Part shown: piece by piece, positions 47,115 to 57,842 of the stretch | Layout: each line of letters begins with the position of its first letter | Position numbering within the stretch: position 1 is the stretch's first letter | Source: Terfezia claveryi | Taxonomy: Eukaryota > Ascomycota > Pezizomycetes > Pezizales > Pezizaceae | Direction: 5' to 3' | Assembly: GCA_015179025.1 (NCBI GenBank) | Contig: WHUX01000050.1 | Coordinates: forward strand, 62,001 to 126,000 | Length of the DNA: 64,000 bases | The notes under the pieces: generated by a model | The model's database searches: none | What the model saw: the letters and a program-made list of their open reading frames with translations, nothing else | Told to the model about the DNA's origin: nothing | Program-made: the position numbers and the translations under genes

Positions 47115-47977
47115 TTAAATCAGCTCCACCTCCCCTCCCAATACCCACTTCCTCACCGCCCTATACCTCACTACCACCACATCCCCCTTCATCAGCTCGA
47201 CCCTGGCATCCGTCCCCTTCACCACCAACTCCTCCCCCTCCCCCAGCTCCCTCACCACCCTACAAAATACCGCCGAGTCCAAATCTGGTTCCTCAACCAT
47301 ACTCACCCCTCCCGCCGCATCATCCAGCCTCCTCAGTTGTGCGGGGAAATTCCGCAGGAACGACGAGAGGTAGTGGTTATTGAGGAGGGCTAGGTGAGAG
47401 CGAAGATAGGATTTTTCTGGGTCAGAGAGGTGCGAGAGGGCAGAGGGGTTGTTGATTAGGTAGAGGGGGTGTTTGTCGATCTTGATGTTTGTATGTTAGA
47501 CATGGAAGTTACCGTGTGTGGGGAGGGAATTGCGAAATGTACCTTTCCCATCCTCGCCCTCAAGTATGCCCTCACAAGGAACTTGACTCTCTCCAATTCT
47601 GTCTGTATCAGAATCAACCGGAAATTCGCACTCGGCTCTAGATCCCCCGTTTCTCGTTCTACTATCTCTATCTTCCCGCACCGCACACCATACTCATATA
47701 CGTAATTAGCCCCTCTTCCTCCCGTCCCCCGTTCAATAACCACATGGATCGCCCCCTTGCAAAACAACCCAACAAATTCCACCCCAGGGCACGGATAATT
47801 TACCTGCTCTCTAATCCTCTCCAAAATCCTCTCTAGTAATGGCCCTTGGTAGGGTAATACCTCTGGTGCACCACGCTCAGCTATCCATTGCTTTGTCAAG
47901 TCGTTGAGGTCTTGCGTGCTGGAGGGGACGGAGCGCTTGTCGAATTCGGCGAGGATGTCGTTGATGTCGTCGTCCAT
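47115..47977 (-). CDS. SLD5: GINS complex subunit Sld5
   Basis: Subunit of the GINS tetramer, part of the CMG replicative helicase. Exon 1 has DINDILAEFDKRSVPSSTQD, TKQWIAERGAPEVLPYQ and LLERILERIREQ. An intron of 132 nt (47672-47803) has GT-AG ends but is a multiple of three without a stop, so it also reads as protein. Exon 2 has FRLILIQTELERVKFLVRAY and LRARMGK, the Sld5 core helix. A second intron (about 47479-47540) leads to exon 3: IDKHPLYLI, YLRSHLALLNNHYLSSFL and the beta-rich B domain ending VRYRAVRKWVLGGEVELI. Predicted about 224 residues after splicing, normal for Sld5. Confidence 0.92.
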
Positions 47978-48035
47978 TGTTCTCGGGTGGGGAGAGGGGG
48001 GGGGGGGTATTGATTCAAAGAACTAGGCAAACCCC

Positions 48036-48044
48036 ACGCGAAAA
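48036..48044 (+). promoter_or_regulatory. MCB/SCB-like element upstream of SLD5
   Basis: ACGCGAAAA lies about 60 bp upstream of the SLD5 start. It matches the core shared by the cell-cycle box sites bound by MBF/SBF in yeasts, which drive G1/S genes such as those for replication and nucleotide synthesis. Position and sequence are seen; the function is inferred. Confidence 0.45.
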
Positions 48045-48507
48045 TCGAGTACCTAGGTAGCTTTACAACTGCCAGTGAATCGGCAACAAATCAACGTTAA
48101 CGGGAGATACTAAATATGTAGATAATATGATTGCATGCATGGATAGAATATACAGCCTAAATAATAGGTTCTGTTCAAAGGATACTGGCTTCCATCTGGA
48201 ACCCGTTGGACTCCATCTCGGTTTTTTGACAACGGAAAGGAAGAAGGCCGTCTTATTGTTTTGTAGATTGTTAGATTAGGGATTAGGTACTACTTTACTT
48301 ACATAGAGGTGGTCAATCGCTATTAATTACTGTACTACAATCATAGATAGAAATTGTATTTGGCTAGCGAGTCTCCCACAATTTATGTAAGGGAAACAAA
48401 CAATAACATGTCATTCTAAAGCATAGGCTTTGTATATACAGTATGTTTGTTATTATAGGTGGCAAAATATTGGAATAATTTAATTAATGTTGTCGCAAGG
48501 GTTGGTC

Positions 48508-48568
48508 ACTTTATTTTTATTTTTATTTTTATTTTTATTTTTATTTTTATTTTTATTTTTATTTTTAT
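48508..48568 (+). repeat. (ATTTTT)n microsatellite
   Basis: About ten units of a T-rich hexanucleotide in the SLD5-CDC8 spacer. Confidence 0.95.
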
Positions 48569-48920
48569 CTTGCCCCCTATGTAGGTACATACAATCCTCT
48601 ATCTACAGTACGATGATGAAACATCAAACGGATCCATCACCACTTCCATTGCTCTTCTTAGGCGTGCTTAGCAAAAGTACTGTGATATATTATATAATTA
48701 TATATAGTTCTTTTGTGAGCAACCCCCCCTGTGCTCCAGTAGTTCAATTGCAGATACCTTTCCTAACAGTGGATTTAAGTGTAGATCCGTAGAAGAAGGC
48801 CGGCGCGGTGTTACCCTCATTATGCACGCTCTATGTGAGCGTCTGGCACGTCCAAACACCTTAAACTCCTCCCCACCACAACAACAAACTCTCCCCACCA
48901 CAACAACACACCCACAAAAC

Positions 48921-49741
48921 ATGACCATTCCCGCCCACCCGCCCCGCCGTGGCGCCCTCATCGCCATCGAGGGCCTTGACCGGGCTGGCAAGTCCACCCA
49001 ATGCCAATTCCTCCTCGACCACCTCAAGCGCGAAGGCCACAACGCCGTTCTCCAAAAGTTCCCAGGTACGAGTTCAACCCACCCAGATCCATCTGACTAA
49101 ATGACCGGGCCATCAATTCCAAGGCCAACCGGGTGGATGGGGCTGACCTCCCTCCACACAGACCGAACGACCCCCATAGGAACCATGATTGACTCCTACC
49201 TGCGCTCGGGCTCCGACCTCGAAGACCACGCAATCCATCTCCTTTTCTCCGCAAATCGCTGGGAGCTCGCGTAACGCCCCCTCCCTCCTTTTCAATCCTA
49301 TCCACCAACATCTCAACTAACTGTCCTCCTAGAAACAAAATCCAAACGCTCCTCTCCACGGGCCACACTGTCCTCCTCGACCGATACATTCACTCTGGCA
49401 TGGTCTTTACCACCGCCGCAAAACCCCTCCCTCTCCCTTGGTGCCGTTCCCCGGAAATTGGCCTCCCCCAACCAGACCTCGTCCTCTTCCTTGACATCTC
49501 CGAGGAAGCTGCTGCTCTCCGGGGCGGATATGGTAAAGAGAGGTACGAGAGACGTGAGATTCAGGACAGGGTGAGGAGGGTATTTGGGGAGGTGCGCAAG
49601 CAGGAGGAAGGGTTTGTGAATTGGAAGGTGGTGGATGCTGGGAAGGGGATGGAGCAGGTGGCGGCGGAGGTTTGGAAGGCCGTGAGGGAGGTGGTGGAGG
49701 GGGAGAGGGGGGAGTTGAAAAAGTATATGGTTGGATCTTAG
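48921..49741 (+). CDS. CDC8: Thymidylate kinase
   Basis: Phosphorylates dTMP to dTDP for DNA synthesis. Three exons fit: 48921-49065, 49162-49270 and 49333-49741. Exon 1 has RGALIAIEGLDRAGKSTQCQ, the P-loop of the family (xxxxDRAGKST). Exon 2 has DRTTPIGTMIDSYLRSG and FSANRWE. Exon 3 has LLDRYIHSGMVFT, the DR(Y/W)..SG.A substrate motif, then GLPQPDLVLFLDIS, and the LID region RYERREIQDRVRRVF. Total is about 220 residues. An in-frame ATG at 48822 would add 33 Gln/Thr-rich residues and is less likely. The gene is divergent from SLD5, also an S-phase gene. Confidence 0.95.
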
Positions 49742-50232
49742 GATCTTAGGAGGGTGGTGAGGATACTATACAGGCACAGTAGAAGTGAAAGTAGGCAGGC
49801 CGTTTGGTAGATTGATACCTTTACGGCGCTTCTTTTTTTTTCAGCTTGGTAGGTACATATGCGTAAGAGTGTCAAACCTGACTCTAGACCTTAGAGCTGC
49901 GAGATTGCTTTCATAGTGCAGACCTTCAAGGTAAAGCATGATGCAAACTATATAATACACATATATATATATACTTGATACCACTTCCCATCCCCCGCCC
50001 TCCTTCCCTGTAATACCAGTCCCCCAGAGCGATACAGCATGCTACAGACTGAGAAATGGAATCACTCGACGCAATTTCAACATCCATATTAGATACAACT
50101 CTCTGTGCAAATCCCATAACAGTAATAGGATAAATAACCAAATTTTTCCAAAAATATAGATGAGAACAAGCACTCCCGCTACAAATGCCATTGTCAAAGA
50201 GATCTGCACCCACCTCGCTACATACCATACTC
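49742..50232. other. Intergenic, convergent 3' ends
   Basis: 3' regions of CDC8 and of the F-box gene. TA-rich stretch near 49957-49975. No gene seen. Confidence 0.45.
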
Positions 50233-52976
50233 CTAGGCAAGAACAAACTCCATTCCCTTATCTTTCATTATCTCCGCAATATGTACGGCCCACCGCGGCC
50301 ACTTCTCATTCTCCGCCACACGAGAAGCCCCAGTCCCACTGCGTTCAGGGTTCATAAACCTCCTTCCTATCCAGAACTTTTGCATGACAGCCCTCTCGCG
50401 GAGTAAAGTCATCCTCGGAAGCACATTGACAAATCTCAAAACCCCATCGGGCGTGATCTTACCAGGAGTATTCACTTGCTGCAGATCTCCTGTTTCTATT
50501 CCAGAGTTAGAAGACCTTTGATCGTCATCATCGTCACCTACGCCATTGAAGTGCGACAACTGCCGGAGCAATATGCCCTCCTCGTCATCCTCTGCGCCAT
50601 TATCCAGAACACCGAACAGAAGCGTGAACACCCGGAGCTTCTGGAGCTGTGTAAATAACCACAGGGTATCGTCCACCAGTCCACCATGGACGGTAAATAC
50701 AGTCTGTCCTGATGGCATCAACTCTAGCTCTTCGAGGGAGGATCTCCAGGTGTTTGTAAACAGACGGAAGGCAGGAGGGTTTTGTGTACTCAAGGCACGT
50801 CTGTGACTTGAGGATAACATCGCTCTAGTTACCGGTTGATATTGTAGGGATGGTGGTGGAGTGGAATGGGTATAGAAGTTTGGTGAACCCATATCTGCGA
50901 CGTTAGCACTTGAGTTGTACCCCACTGGAGTAGAAGGCCGCGGAGGCGACCGTGGCCGGGACACATTGCCCATATTCACACCTTGGTCTGGTGCATCATC
51001 TGCCTGCGTTGGGTCGATACACGAGCATAGCAGGACCTCCGCAGCGTAGCCAACAGCCTTCAGCCGCTTGAGATGTGTGAGCTTCATTAGTACCTCAATT
51101 AACTTGTATCGGCCTTGCTCACGGAAAGGTATTAGCGAGGTAAAATCATCTGTGCTGGCCTCATTCGAGAGGTACCCAAGTTCCAAAGTCGTGAGAGTTG
51201 GTGCGAGATGCATCACGAATGCGCCAATTTGTTCAGGCACCTTTGTGCCTATTGTCGTCCGGTTGAGCACGAGCGTCTTGATTGGCGGTGTAAACCTACC
51301 CGTGCTCTTGCCGCCAAAAAGATTATGTTTCAGAAGGATTGAAAAAGAAGTGGGATCAATCATATGATAATTTGTTGCTGAGTTCGTGATACCCTGGAAG
51401 CCCTCCACAGCAAAATACCTGAGTTTTTTCAGTAGCCCAGATTTAAATGCCCACGCTGTTGGCTCAAAAACTACCGGAGGGTGGTGCACATGGCGGTTTT
51501 CGAGATCAAGTCCCCTCATACGACAACCCCTCCGGCCCATTCTATCCAGTAGCTGCCATGTATTCACGGTATCCCCTATACCACGCAATCGGATAGCCTT
51601 GAGAATACGAGCCTGGCGAATTAGAAACTCTGAAATGTGATCTAGATTCCATCCCCAGTCATCTGTAAGATCAAAATCTACCATGGTCACACTGTTTTCA
51701 TTCAAAGCGTCAAGGAAACCCTTATTGCGGTGAAACTCTTCGGTAGGGTTGGGAACGCCGGTCCATACACGCCAGGCTCCTGTTATGCGGAGGGAGAATG
51801 TACGAGTCCTGTTCATTGTCTTGTTGTCTTGGCCGATGAAGGATGGCCGGATAGCCTTGATTGCGCTCCCAAACGCCGGTGTAAGGTTTTCTTGACCAGA
51901 GATCTCAAGATTAACCAGTCGCGAGAACTTCCCCACGTTTTCGAGCACAGGTTGAACAATTGTCCTTGCAAAAGTCTCGTCAGGCCATGTGTGGCTCCCA
52001 GTCACATCATCCTCAATAAACACATTTGCCGACTTCAGGTGTTTGATTTGAGGTAGTAACACTAACCCTCGTTAATCAGTATAGTACTCGAAACAGCCTA
52101 GCACTCGGGAATTGAGGCATCGTACCACTCAGTATTTTAGGTAAGATATTAGATTGACCATCATGAATGCCTCCGAAATGCTGAGCCATGAAGCTCTCAC
52201 ATTTTGTCCCGACTCCGAAGAACTCATTTCTTATAATTTGATGCCAATGTGCATGGTATTTGTTCACGACCAATGCCATCACTAGGAGATCCAAACTCTC
52301 TACATACTGTAGATAGGGATATGACGTAGCATTGCTTGCCCCAAGCTCGACTTTCCATAAAGAAGACAAAAGAAGTGTCCTCCAATAACATGCTTGCCGG
52401 AGCACTAGCTTCTGGCTTGCCTCCCGTGCCGGAGGTCGTCCATTAAAAAAAGGGGAGACAGAATATGGTACTCTTGCGTGGGAATTTTTTTTGCTGTCTT
52501 TATATATCATTCATTAGTGGCTACTTTATATCCCCCTTTACAAGCTCTGATTTAGATTCAGCGGGCAATGCTCACAAGGCTGCGGCGGTTTATATTCAAA
52601 TATACCAAAACCACAATAACGATATAGCACAGGCAGGGCGACATCGGCCCACAGCTAAGTCATGTCAGAGAACTTGATCTTCAAACCACTGAACGTGTAT
52701 AAACCAACTTACTGTACAAGTGCTCCCACAGTTCTTCAGTTCCGACACTCCTCTCCTTGCCGCGAGAATCTCAAATATGAAACACAGTAATTCCACTGGC
52801 AGTTTTGCCGCATCTGAGGTTCTTCCAGGCTGCGCTCGTCTCTCACCTAACGTCAATTCCTCACCTGGCACAGATAAGAATGACTCGGGCATGGTTGTTA
52901 ATACTGTCAAGTCTAGTCTGGTTGTCAAACCTTGTGACTGGCTTTCCCGAGGGGCTGGATTTTCCATCAACGCCAT
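50233..52976 (-). CDS. F-box/LRR-like protein
   Basis: Likely substrate adaptor of an SCF ubiquitin ligase; target unknown. Exon 1 (from 52976, MALMENPAPRE) carries an F-box-like helix AAKLPVELLCFIFEILAARR. An intron of about 200 nt follows. The next exon (around 52110-52490) has ACYWRTLLLSSLWKVEL and PYLQYVESLDLLVMALV. The last large exon (about 52067-50233) begins VLLPQIKHLKSANVFIED and contains several leucine-rich strands (LVNLEISG, IKTLVLNRTTIG, LTTLELGYL, ELELMPSG), then ends KGMEFVLA. Total about 800 residues. Exon junctions are approximate. A degenerate related stretch lies just upstream at 53518-54060. Confidence 0.75.
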
Positions 52977-53517
52977 GTCCTGCTAGATGAGAATATATCC
53001 AAAAAGCAAATGTCTTTTCCAGTCGTACGGTACACCCTTATCCAACAGCTATTTCCCTTCATACACAGGAATCTTCGTGCCCTCGATGCAAACCACCCAG
53101 AACCTTAGTCTGGCTTGCACTAGCTCCTCGGTAGAGGCCAGAACCTGTGGTGAATCCAGATGTGAGGCGATTGACTTTCCGGCTGGTAATCGTATCACTT
53201 AACGCCTTTAGAAGAATAATAGAGTAGTGCGGAATGCGCTCTCGTAGATCAATACCCTACCTACCGGCTCAAGGCAAAGTGCATTGATAACAGTGACAAT
53301 CTATATACTTAGATATGTATTCGTTAGTAGCTAGTGTTATGTTTATGGCAGTCGGCACACAACATCGCCATGAAGGTGAGATAACATGCAGGCTTTAGTA
53401 TTCCGAGGTCAGGAAGCCCTAACACCATGCGGTTTTTCCGCTTTTGTAATCTTGGGAGACTGTGATATTTTGCGATCTGTGCCCAAAGGCTCATTCCACC
53501 CACTCACATCCAATATA
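52977..53517. other. Intergenic upstream of F-box gene
   Basis: No intact gene; contains the 32-bp short insertion at 53106-53137. Confidence 0.4.
53106..53137 (+). mobile_element. Short insertion, 32 bp, TSD CCAGAACCT (9/9)
   Basis: Perfect 9-bp repeats (53097-53105 and 53138-53146) flank a 32-bp insert beginning TAGTCTGGCTTGCACTAG. It shares the CTTGCACTAG variant with the copy at 59415-59443, so the two form a subfamily. Confidence 0.88.
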
Positions 53518-54060
53518 TTAAATCGATGGAATAAAATTAGGGTCGAGTACCTTCTCTAAGTTAGGTGCATGTGTACATATAATATTGGTAAGTGCTGCAA
53601 TATTATGTTTTGGGATCTGAAACCCGAGGCTGATTAAAGCTCCCAGAAAGCCAATTCCGACGACACTCCCAAGCCGCACTTGGGATGTGGCAGTACAAGC
53701 AGGCTGATCCAATCGCCGGCATGCGCTCTCAGTGCCGTGCCAGGAGGCAAACAAAAAGATGTCTTATTTTATAAAAGCCAGTGCCCGCATATACGTACGA
53801 TACAGTTATGTTACCAAGTAGCTGAGGCCATAGTGCAAGGCCCTTAAGGTTCCCTTTGTGGGTCGGTACCTACAGTATCTACCACGGGCATTAAAGACTT
53901 GGTATGTAGGGCATCCCAATCTTTGGAGTACCTCTCAAGCCAATAAAAACCTGGTCTGGATGCCTGACAAAACCGAGTGATGCATGCAGAATTGCCGATA
54001 GGCGCAATGATAGCCACATCCGTCAATCTGGTTAAGGTTTTCCAGCACACTGGAAGCCCC
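53518..54060 (-). pseudogene. Decayed F-box/LRR-type relative
   Basis: Two fragments on the minus strand look like LRR-type coding sequence: RLTDVAIIAPIGNSACITRF (from about 54035) and IAALTNIICTHAPNLEKVLD (about 53530-53590). The THAPNLEKV phrase is typical of fungal F-box/LRR proteins. Stops and frame changes separate them. Placement upstream of, and on the same strand as, the intact F-box gene suggests an old tandem relative. Identity is inferred from short motifs only. Confidence 0.4.
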
Positions 54061-54372
54061 TGTTAGTTTACGTCAACAAAACGATTAGGTGGGTAGCTTG
54101 TCGCACTCTTTTCAAACTTATTTCATACCTACTTAAGTTTTGGGGGGCGTTCCACATGTTCGGGTTCGAGGCTCTGGTTGGGGATCTATATTAGATCTGG
54201 TTGTGCAATTGATATTCCGTAAAGCCAAGTGGTTAGTTATGATGCTGCTACTTGTTATGTACTAGTCTCGGATTCAAAAGGCCGGTGCACGTGTGTTTGT
54301 GACTAAGCGCCCAATTCACTTCAGTGGTTCATCTCGGGAATTGTGAAACTGCTCAGTTGTCCACCTTACAGA
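54061..54372. other. Intergenic, SNU23 promoter
   Basis: About 310 bp upstream of SNU23. One partial family-like string (ATCTGGTTGTGCAA, about 54195) has no target duplication. No gene. Confidence 0.4.
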
Positions 54373-55101
54373 ATGTCTGCCCCAACGAAGAATGTCTACG
54401 GCACCCCCGGTGATACTTCATTTCGCAAAAAGTACGACCGCGAAGAATATGCTGCCAAAGCTGCTGCCCGCGAAAAAGAACACAAGGATCAAAAGGATCA
54501 CAAACTCTTCCTCGGCAAGCACCGTCGCGAGCCTACACCACCCCTCGATGCACTGACTACTGCCCGTGCCAACCGGCTCAACCTAGAAGAGAACCTCAAT
54601 AAAACTACCCTCGTCCCTGCTGGCGCCGGCATTGGAAAGCGTGGGAAGGGGGCGGGTTTCTACTGTGACGCATGTGACCTCACGTTCAAAGACAGTTTAC
54701 AATGGGTGGACCATCTGAATAGCAAACAACATTTATATGCCACTGGCCAGACTGGCGAAGTACAGAGAGCTACCCTGGAGGAGGTCAAAAAGAGGTTAGA
54801 ATGGCTGAGAGCCAAGAAGGCTCAGGAGGAGAAGGACAGAGCTGAAGGAACCGGGGTGGATCTCAAAAAAAGATTGGAGGAGAGAAGAAAGATTGAAGAG
54901 GAGGAACGACGGGAGAAACGGGAAAAGAGAAAGGAAAAACGGAAGGCGGCTAAAATAAAACGGGGAGAGGGAGTTATAGATTCAGTAATGACTGCTGCTG
55001 GAGTGGCTATTGACGGAGTTGAAGATATGGATGCCGACGCGATTGCTATGGCGAGAATGATGGGGCTCGCCGGTGGCTTTGGAACAACGAAAAAGGGCTG
55101 A
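54373..55101 (+). CDS. SNU23: U4/U6.U5 tri-snRNP zinc-finger protein Snu23
   Basis: Snu23 (ZMAT2 in animals) is a component of the spliceosomal B complex. The start is MSAPTKNVYG; a Met 10 codons upstream is less likely. TSFRKKYDREEYAAKAAARE is the conserved N-terminal segment. GAGFYCDACDLTFKDSLQWV then DHLNSKQHLYATG is the U1-type C2H2 zinc finger (C-x2-C...H-x5-H). EEVKKRLEWLRAKK continues the helix, followed by a long charged helix and a short C-terminal tail (MARMMGLAGGFGTTKKG). Length is 242 residues, intronless, typical of the family. Confidence 0.93.
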   Translation: MSAPTKNVYGTPGDTSFRKKYDREEYAAKAAAREKEHKDQKDHKLFLGKHRREPTPPLDALTTARANRLNLEENLNKTTLVPAGAGIGKRGKGAGFYCDACDLTFKDSLQWVDHLNSKQHLYATGQTGEVQRATLEEVKKRLEWLRAKKAQEEKDRAEGTGVDLKKRLEERRKIEEEERREKREKRKEKRKAAKIKRGEGVIDSVMTAAGVAIDGVEDMDADAIAMARMMGLAGGFGTTKKG

Positions 55102-56194
55102 TGCTGTTCCATCTTCTGAAATTGCATCAGTCTTCCATTACTTGTGGCAATTTAATTTCTTGCATTGGGCGGAGTTTCTTCATTGGCGAAACCGCTTCTT
55201 TGGTTGCTTTCATATTGGTTTCATGTCTGATTAGAACATTTCCAGAGATACTTGATCGGTATTACCCTGGTTTACTTGCACGAGGGAGGGGGCCTCTTTG
55301 GTATCTTATCTATTATAAGGGTCGTCTCGAGACTGCCTTTATAGTCATGGTAGGAGCCGTGCAACTAGGAAAGCGACATTTCCGATATTAATCCTTGTGA
55401 AATACGTACTCTCTTTTTCTTCTGTCGTATTGCTGAGAATACCAAGTCTCCCTGAAGTTTCTGAAGTCGCTTTGTGACGTGATCTCCATCTCGAGCTATC
55501 ATTTCAAGTATCCCTGTTTCTCCTTCAAGTCGAGCAAAAAAACTGTTTAACTTGCCTCATAACCCGTGCCTCTCAGATTTTGGAGATGCGTTCCTTTGAG
55601 TTAATACCGAGATTGATATTCCTCTAATTGAGACTTTGCCACTGCGTTACCGTACGAGCTCGCTTACCGGGTTTCTTGCTTCAGCACTTCATATTACAGC
55701 TACTCTGCAGTTCACAATCCAATACCTCTTCATTAACAGTACCCCCACGAGTGAACAAATTACAACGCTATGCTTTTATACGCAGAAGCGGGCTAGATTC
55801 CAATGCTCGACCTAGACTCGTTAAATAAGGTTCCTGATTCATCTAAGCTGATCCGAAAACAAGGTTCTATAGCCGCGAGAAAAAAACGAGAACGAGAAAA
55901 CAGACGTGAATGAGAAAATAGGAGCTAAAAGTTCTGAAAATACCAAAATTGACCCGGGGCTGAACGCTGTGCAATATCCCAATGAAATCGTGAATAGAGA
56001 TGGACTCGTTAGGGTATATTCTACTAAGGAAGCAGGAAACCAGGTGTTATGGGCACAGGTTAAGTTTGCGTAGCCTCTTCCTCGTGAGTCCTCCTCCACT
56101 CTGATAATCTAATATGCTAGATGGTGTCAAAGGAGGGTGTTGTGCCAACCAGACTAGATGGTATGGTGCTTCAACAGCCTTCTTGTCCGGTGAC
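55102..56194. other. Intergenic
   Basis: No supported gene; several short open frames lack motifs. At the right end it contains the short insertion at 56126-56153. Confidence 0.4.
56126..56153 (-). mobile_element. Short insertion, 28 bp, TSD CTAGATGGT (9/9)
   Basis: Direct repeats CTAGATGGT at 56117-56125 and 56154-56162 flank the insert. Because the duplication overlaps the CTA terminus, the insert may equally be read as 56129-56156. The spacing of the duplicates is 37 bp. Confidence 0.85.
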
Positions 56195-56887
56195 TCAAAT
56201 AAAATCCATCAACATCAATGCGACGAAAGCTGCTCCTATCCCTGTCCACCCTGCTACAAGGAGACTGGCACTGCTTTTATTGTCTTGACTCTTTTCATCG
56301 CTTGTGTTGATCGTATTGGTGGACTCCTTCCTTACGGGCACATCAGGGGCCTTTTGTGGCTTATCGTCGTCGTCATTATCATCCGTCGAGTCCCCTCCAT
56401 TATCATCACCATTATCATCATCACCATTATCATCATCACCATCATCATCACCATCATCATCACCACCATCATCATCCGAATTTGTCTCTGTTTTTGGACT
56501 AGTACTGGCTAGGATGGGGCCAGTTTCCTTGATCCCACCAACAACCTCCTTTTTTCCATTGTTATTATCACCAATCTGACCAGTCCCACAAATTCCCCTC
56601 AGCTTGTTTCGTTCATCCTGACTGCAGGACTCGACACAATTAGCGAAGGCTGCCTTCGGTGCAACACTTTTGACCATTGCACATAGACAGTTATAGTCAT
56701 CCATGGTGCTGTCCTCGCATACTGAAGATTCTGGAACGGAGTCGAAGAGACATTCTGAAATGCAGGGAAGATCTGTACCGGTGGTGGCGTATCGATCAGA
56801 GAGACGAATGGCAAAGGTCAATGAGTTGAGAGAGAGTAGGAAGAAGAGGATAGCTCTTGTGAAGCCCGAACGCTGGGGAAAGACCAT
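56195..56887 (-). CDS. CFEM-type GPI-anchored cell-surface protein
   Basis: CFEM proteins sit at the fungal surface; some bind heme or iron, others act in adhesion or as effectors. A signal peptide (AILFFLLSLNSLTFA) is followed by an eight-cysteine module: LPCISECLFDS, SSVCEDSTMDDYNCLCAM, NCVESCSQDE and GICG. The Asp residues before the CxC fit the region of the heme-ligating Asp in Csa2-type proteins. A long Asp/Gly/Asn-rich spacer (DDGDDDGDDDNGDDDNGDDN) encoded by an ATC/ACC microsatellite follows. The tail SSASLLVAGWTGIGAAFVAL ends in a hydrophobic GPI signal. Length is 230 residues, intronless. The acidic spacer is unusual for the Ser/Thr-rich stalks typical of the family. Confidence 0.82.
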   Translation of the reverse strand: MVFPQRSGFTRAILFFLLSLNSLTFAIRLSDRYATTGTDLPCISECLFDSVPESSVCEDSTMDDYNCLCAMVKSVAPKAAFANCVESCSQDERNKLRGICGTGQIGDNNNGKKEVVGGIKETGPILASTSPKTETNSDDDGGDDDGDDDGDDDNGDDDNGDDNGGDSTDDNDDDDKPQKAPDVPVRKESTNTINTSDEKSQDNKSSASLLVAGWTGIGAAFVALMLMDFI

Positions 56888-57793
56888 CGCTGAGTGGTGA
56901 ATGGGGTTCGTGGGTTGAAGGGCGACGGAGCTTCGCAGGTTCTCTCCAACTACCTGATTCCTTACGGCGAGGGTGGCTGATCTCCGACTTGGAGATTCTC
57001 AGCACCTTGCCCCTTGGATACAGCACTAACAACGGACTGACAAAATGCTCCTCAAAAAGCTTGCAGAATCCAATACTTCGTGGAACAAAAGAAGAAACGC
57101 CCGGAGCTCTATGTAACAGTAACCGTCAGCGACTTTTAGGAGAATCGACAACCAATAATTCTACCGGCTTTCAGGATTAAAAATATACCTTTCCTGATTG
57201 ATTGGGAAGTGCACCACGTCAATGGTATTTGACAGCGGAAATCTTCGGTAAATTGAGATTTCCAGAGACGACTATAGAGTGTAAGAAGCGAGTTTGGTTG
57301 ACAGATGTTTGCACTCTTTTGGTTGGGCTGTGACTTGGGCTGTGAAGGAGACTCGAGCAATTTATCTGTACTTAGACGCCCATCAAGTGGCTGTAAATGT
57401 AAATAGGAAACCTCGCCACACTACCAAACCTAGCCACGTGCCGTCTTCTACTTGGGTGACCTGAAAAACGTTCCTTGCGTGGGCTGTGGCAAATACGATT
57501 AGTCTCATGCCAGCAAATGCTTATCATCTACTTAGTGGGGTAGGTAGCCCGCTCAACATGCTGTCTTATAGTCTGGTTGCACAACCCCTCGTCTGTGAAG
57601 ACCGCCAAATAGGTATATGCTCCGCAAGAAAGTTTTTTTTAGTACCCGGCTGTTTGCCAAGATGGCGGGGGTTTAGCTGCTTGAGGTAACAAGAAGAAAA
57701 AGAGAGAAGAGTTGAGCCGCTCTTGCATTGGAAAACCCTCTTAGGGTCCACTAGCTCAGACTATCGCTCCTTAGCTTGGGGAAGGCTAAAGCC

Positions 57794-57821
57794 TGTGGAG
57801 GGTGTTGTGCCAACCAGACTA
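57794..57821 (-). mobile_element. Short insertion, 28 bp, TSD 7/9
   Basis: Insert ending GTGCCAACCAGACTA is flanked by GCTAAAGCC (57785-57793) and GCTAAAGAG (57822-57830). Seven consecutive bases are exact. Confidence 0.75.
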
Positions 57822-57831
57822 GCTAAAGAGG

Positions 57832-57842
57832 GCACGAGACTA
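57832..57842 (-). mobile_element. Short insertion, 11 bp, TSD 8/9
   Basis: GCACGAGACTA is flanked by CTAAAGAGG (57823-57831) and CTAAAGAGC (57843-57851). It sits inside the right duplication of the copy at 57794, so the same target was used twice. The terminus has one change (GAGACTA). Confidence 0.55.

Larger units (their letters stand above)
47978..48920. other. Divergent SLD5-CDC8 promoter region
   Basis: No gene. It contains an ATTTTT hexanucleotide microsatellite (about 48508-48568) and an ACGCGAAAA element close to SLD5 (separate entry). Confidence 0.6.

Noticed and set aside
49470..49485. CCAACCAGAC in the thymidylate kinase exon
   Set aside because: Normal conserved coding sequence (LPQPDLVLF), no CTA terminus and no duplication.
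52914..52924. A family copy inside the F-box exon (TAGTCTGGTTG, flanks TGTCAAGTC/TGTCAAACC)
   Set aside because: The implied insert is only 9 bp and the duplication 7/9; the match may be chance in normal coding sequence.
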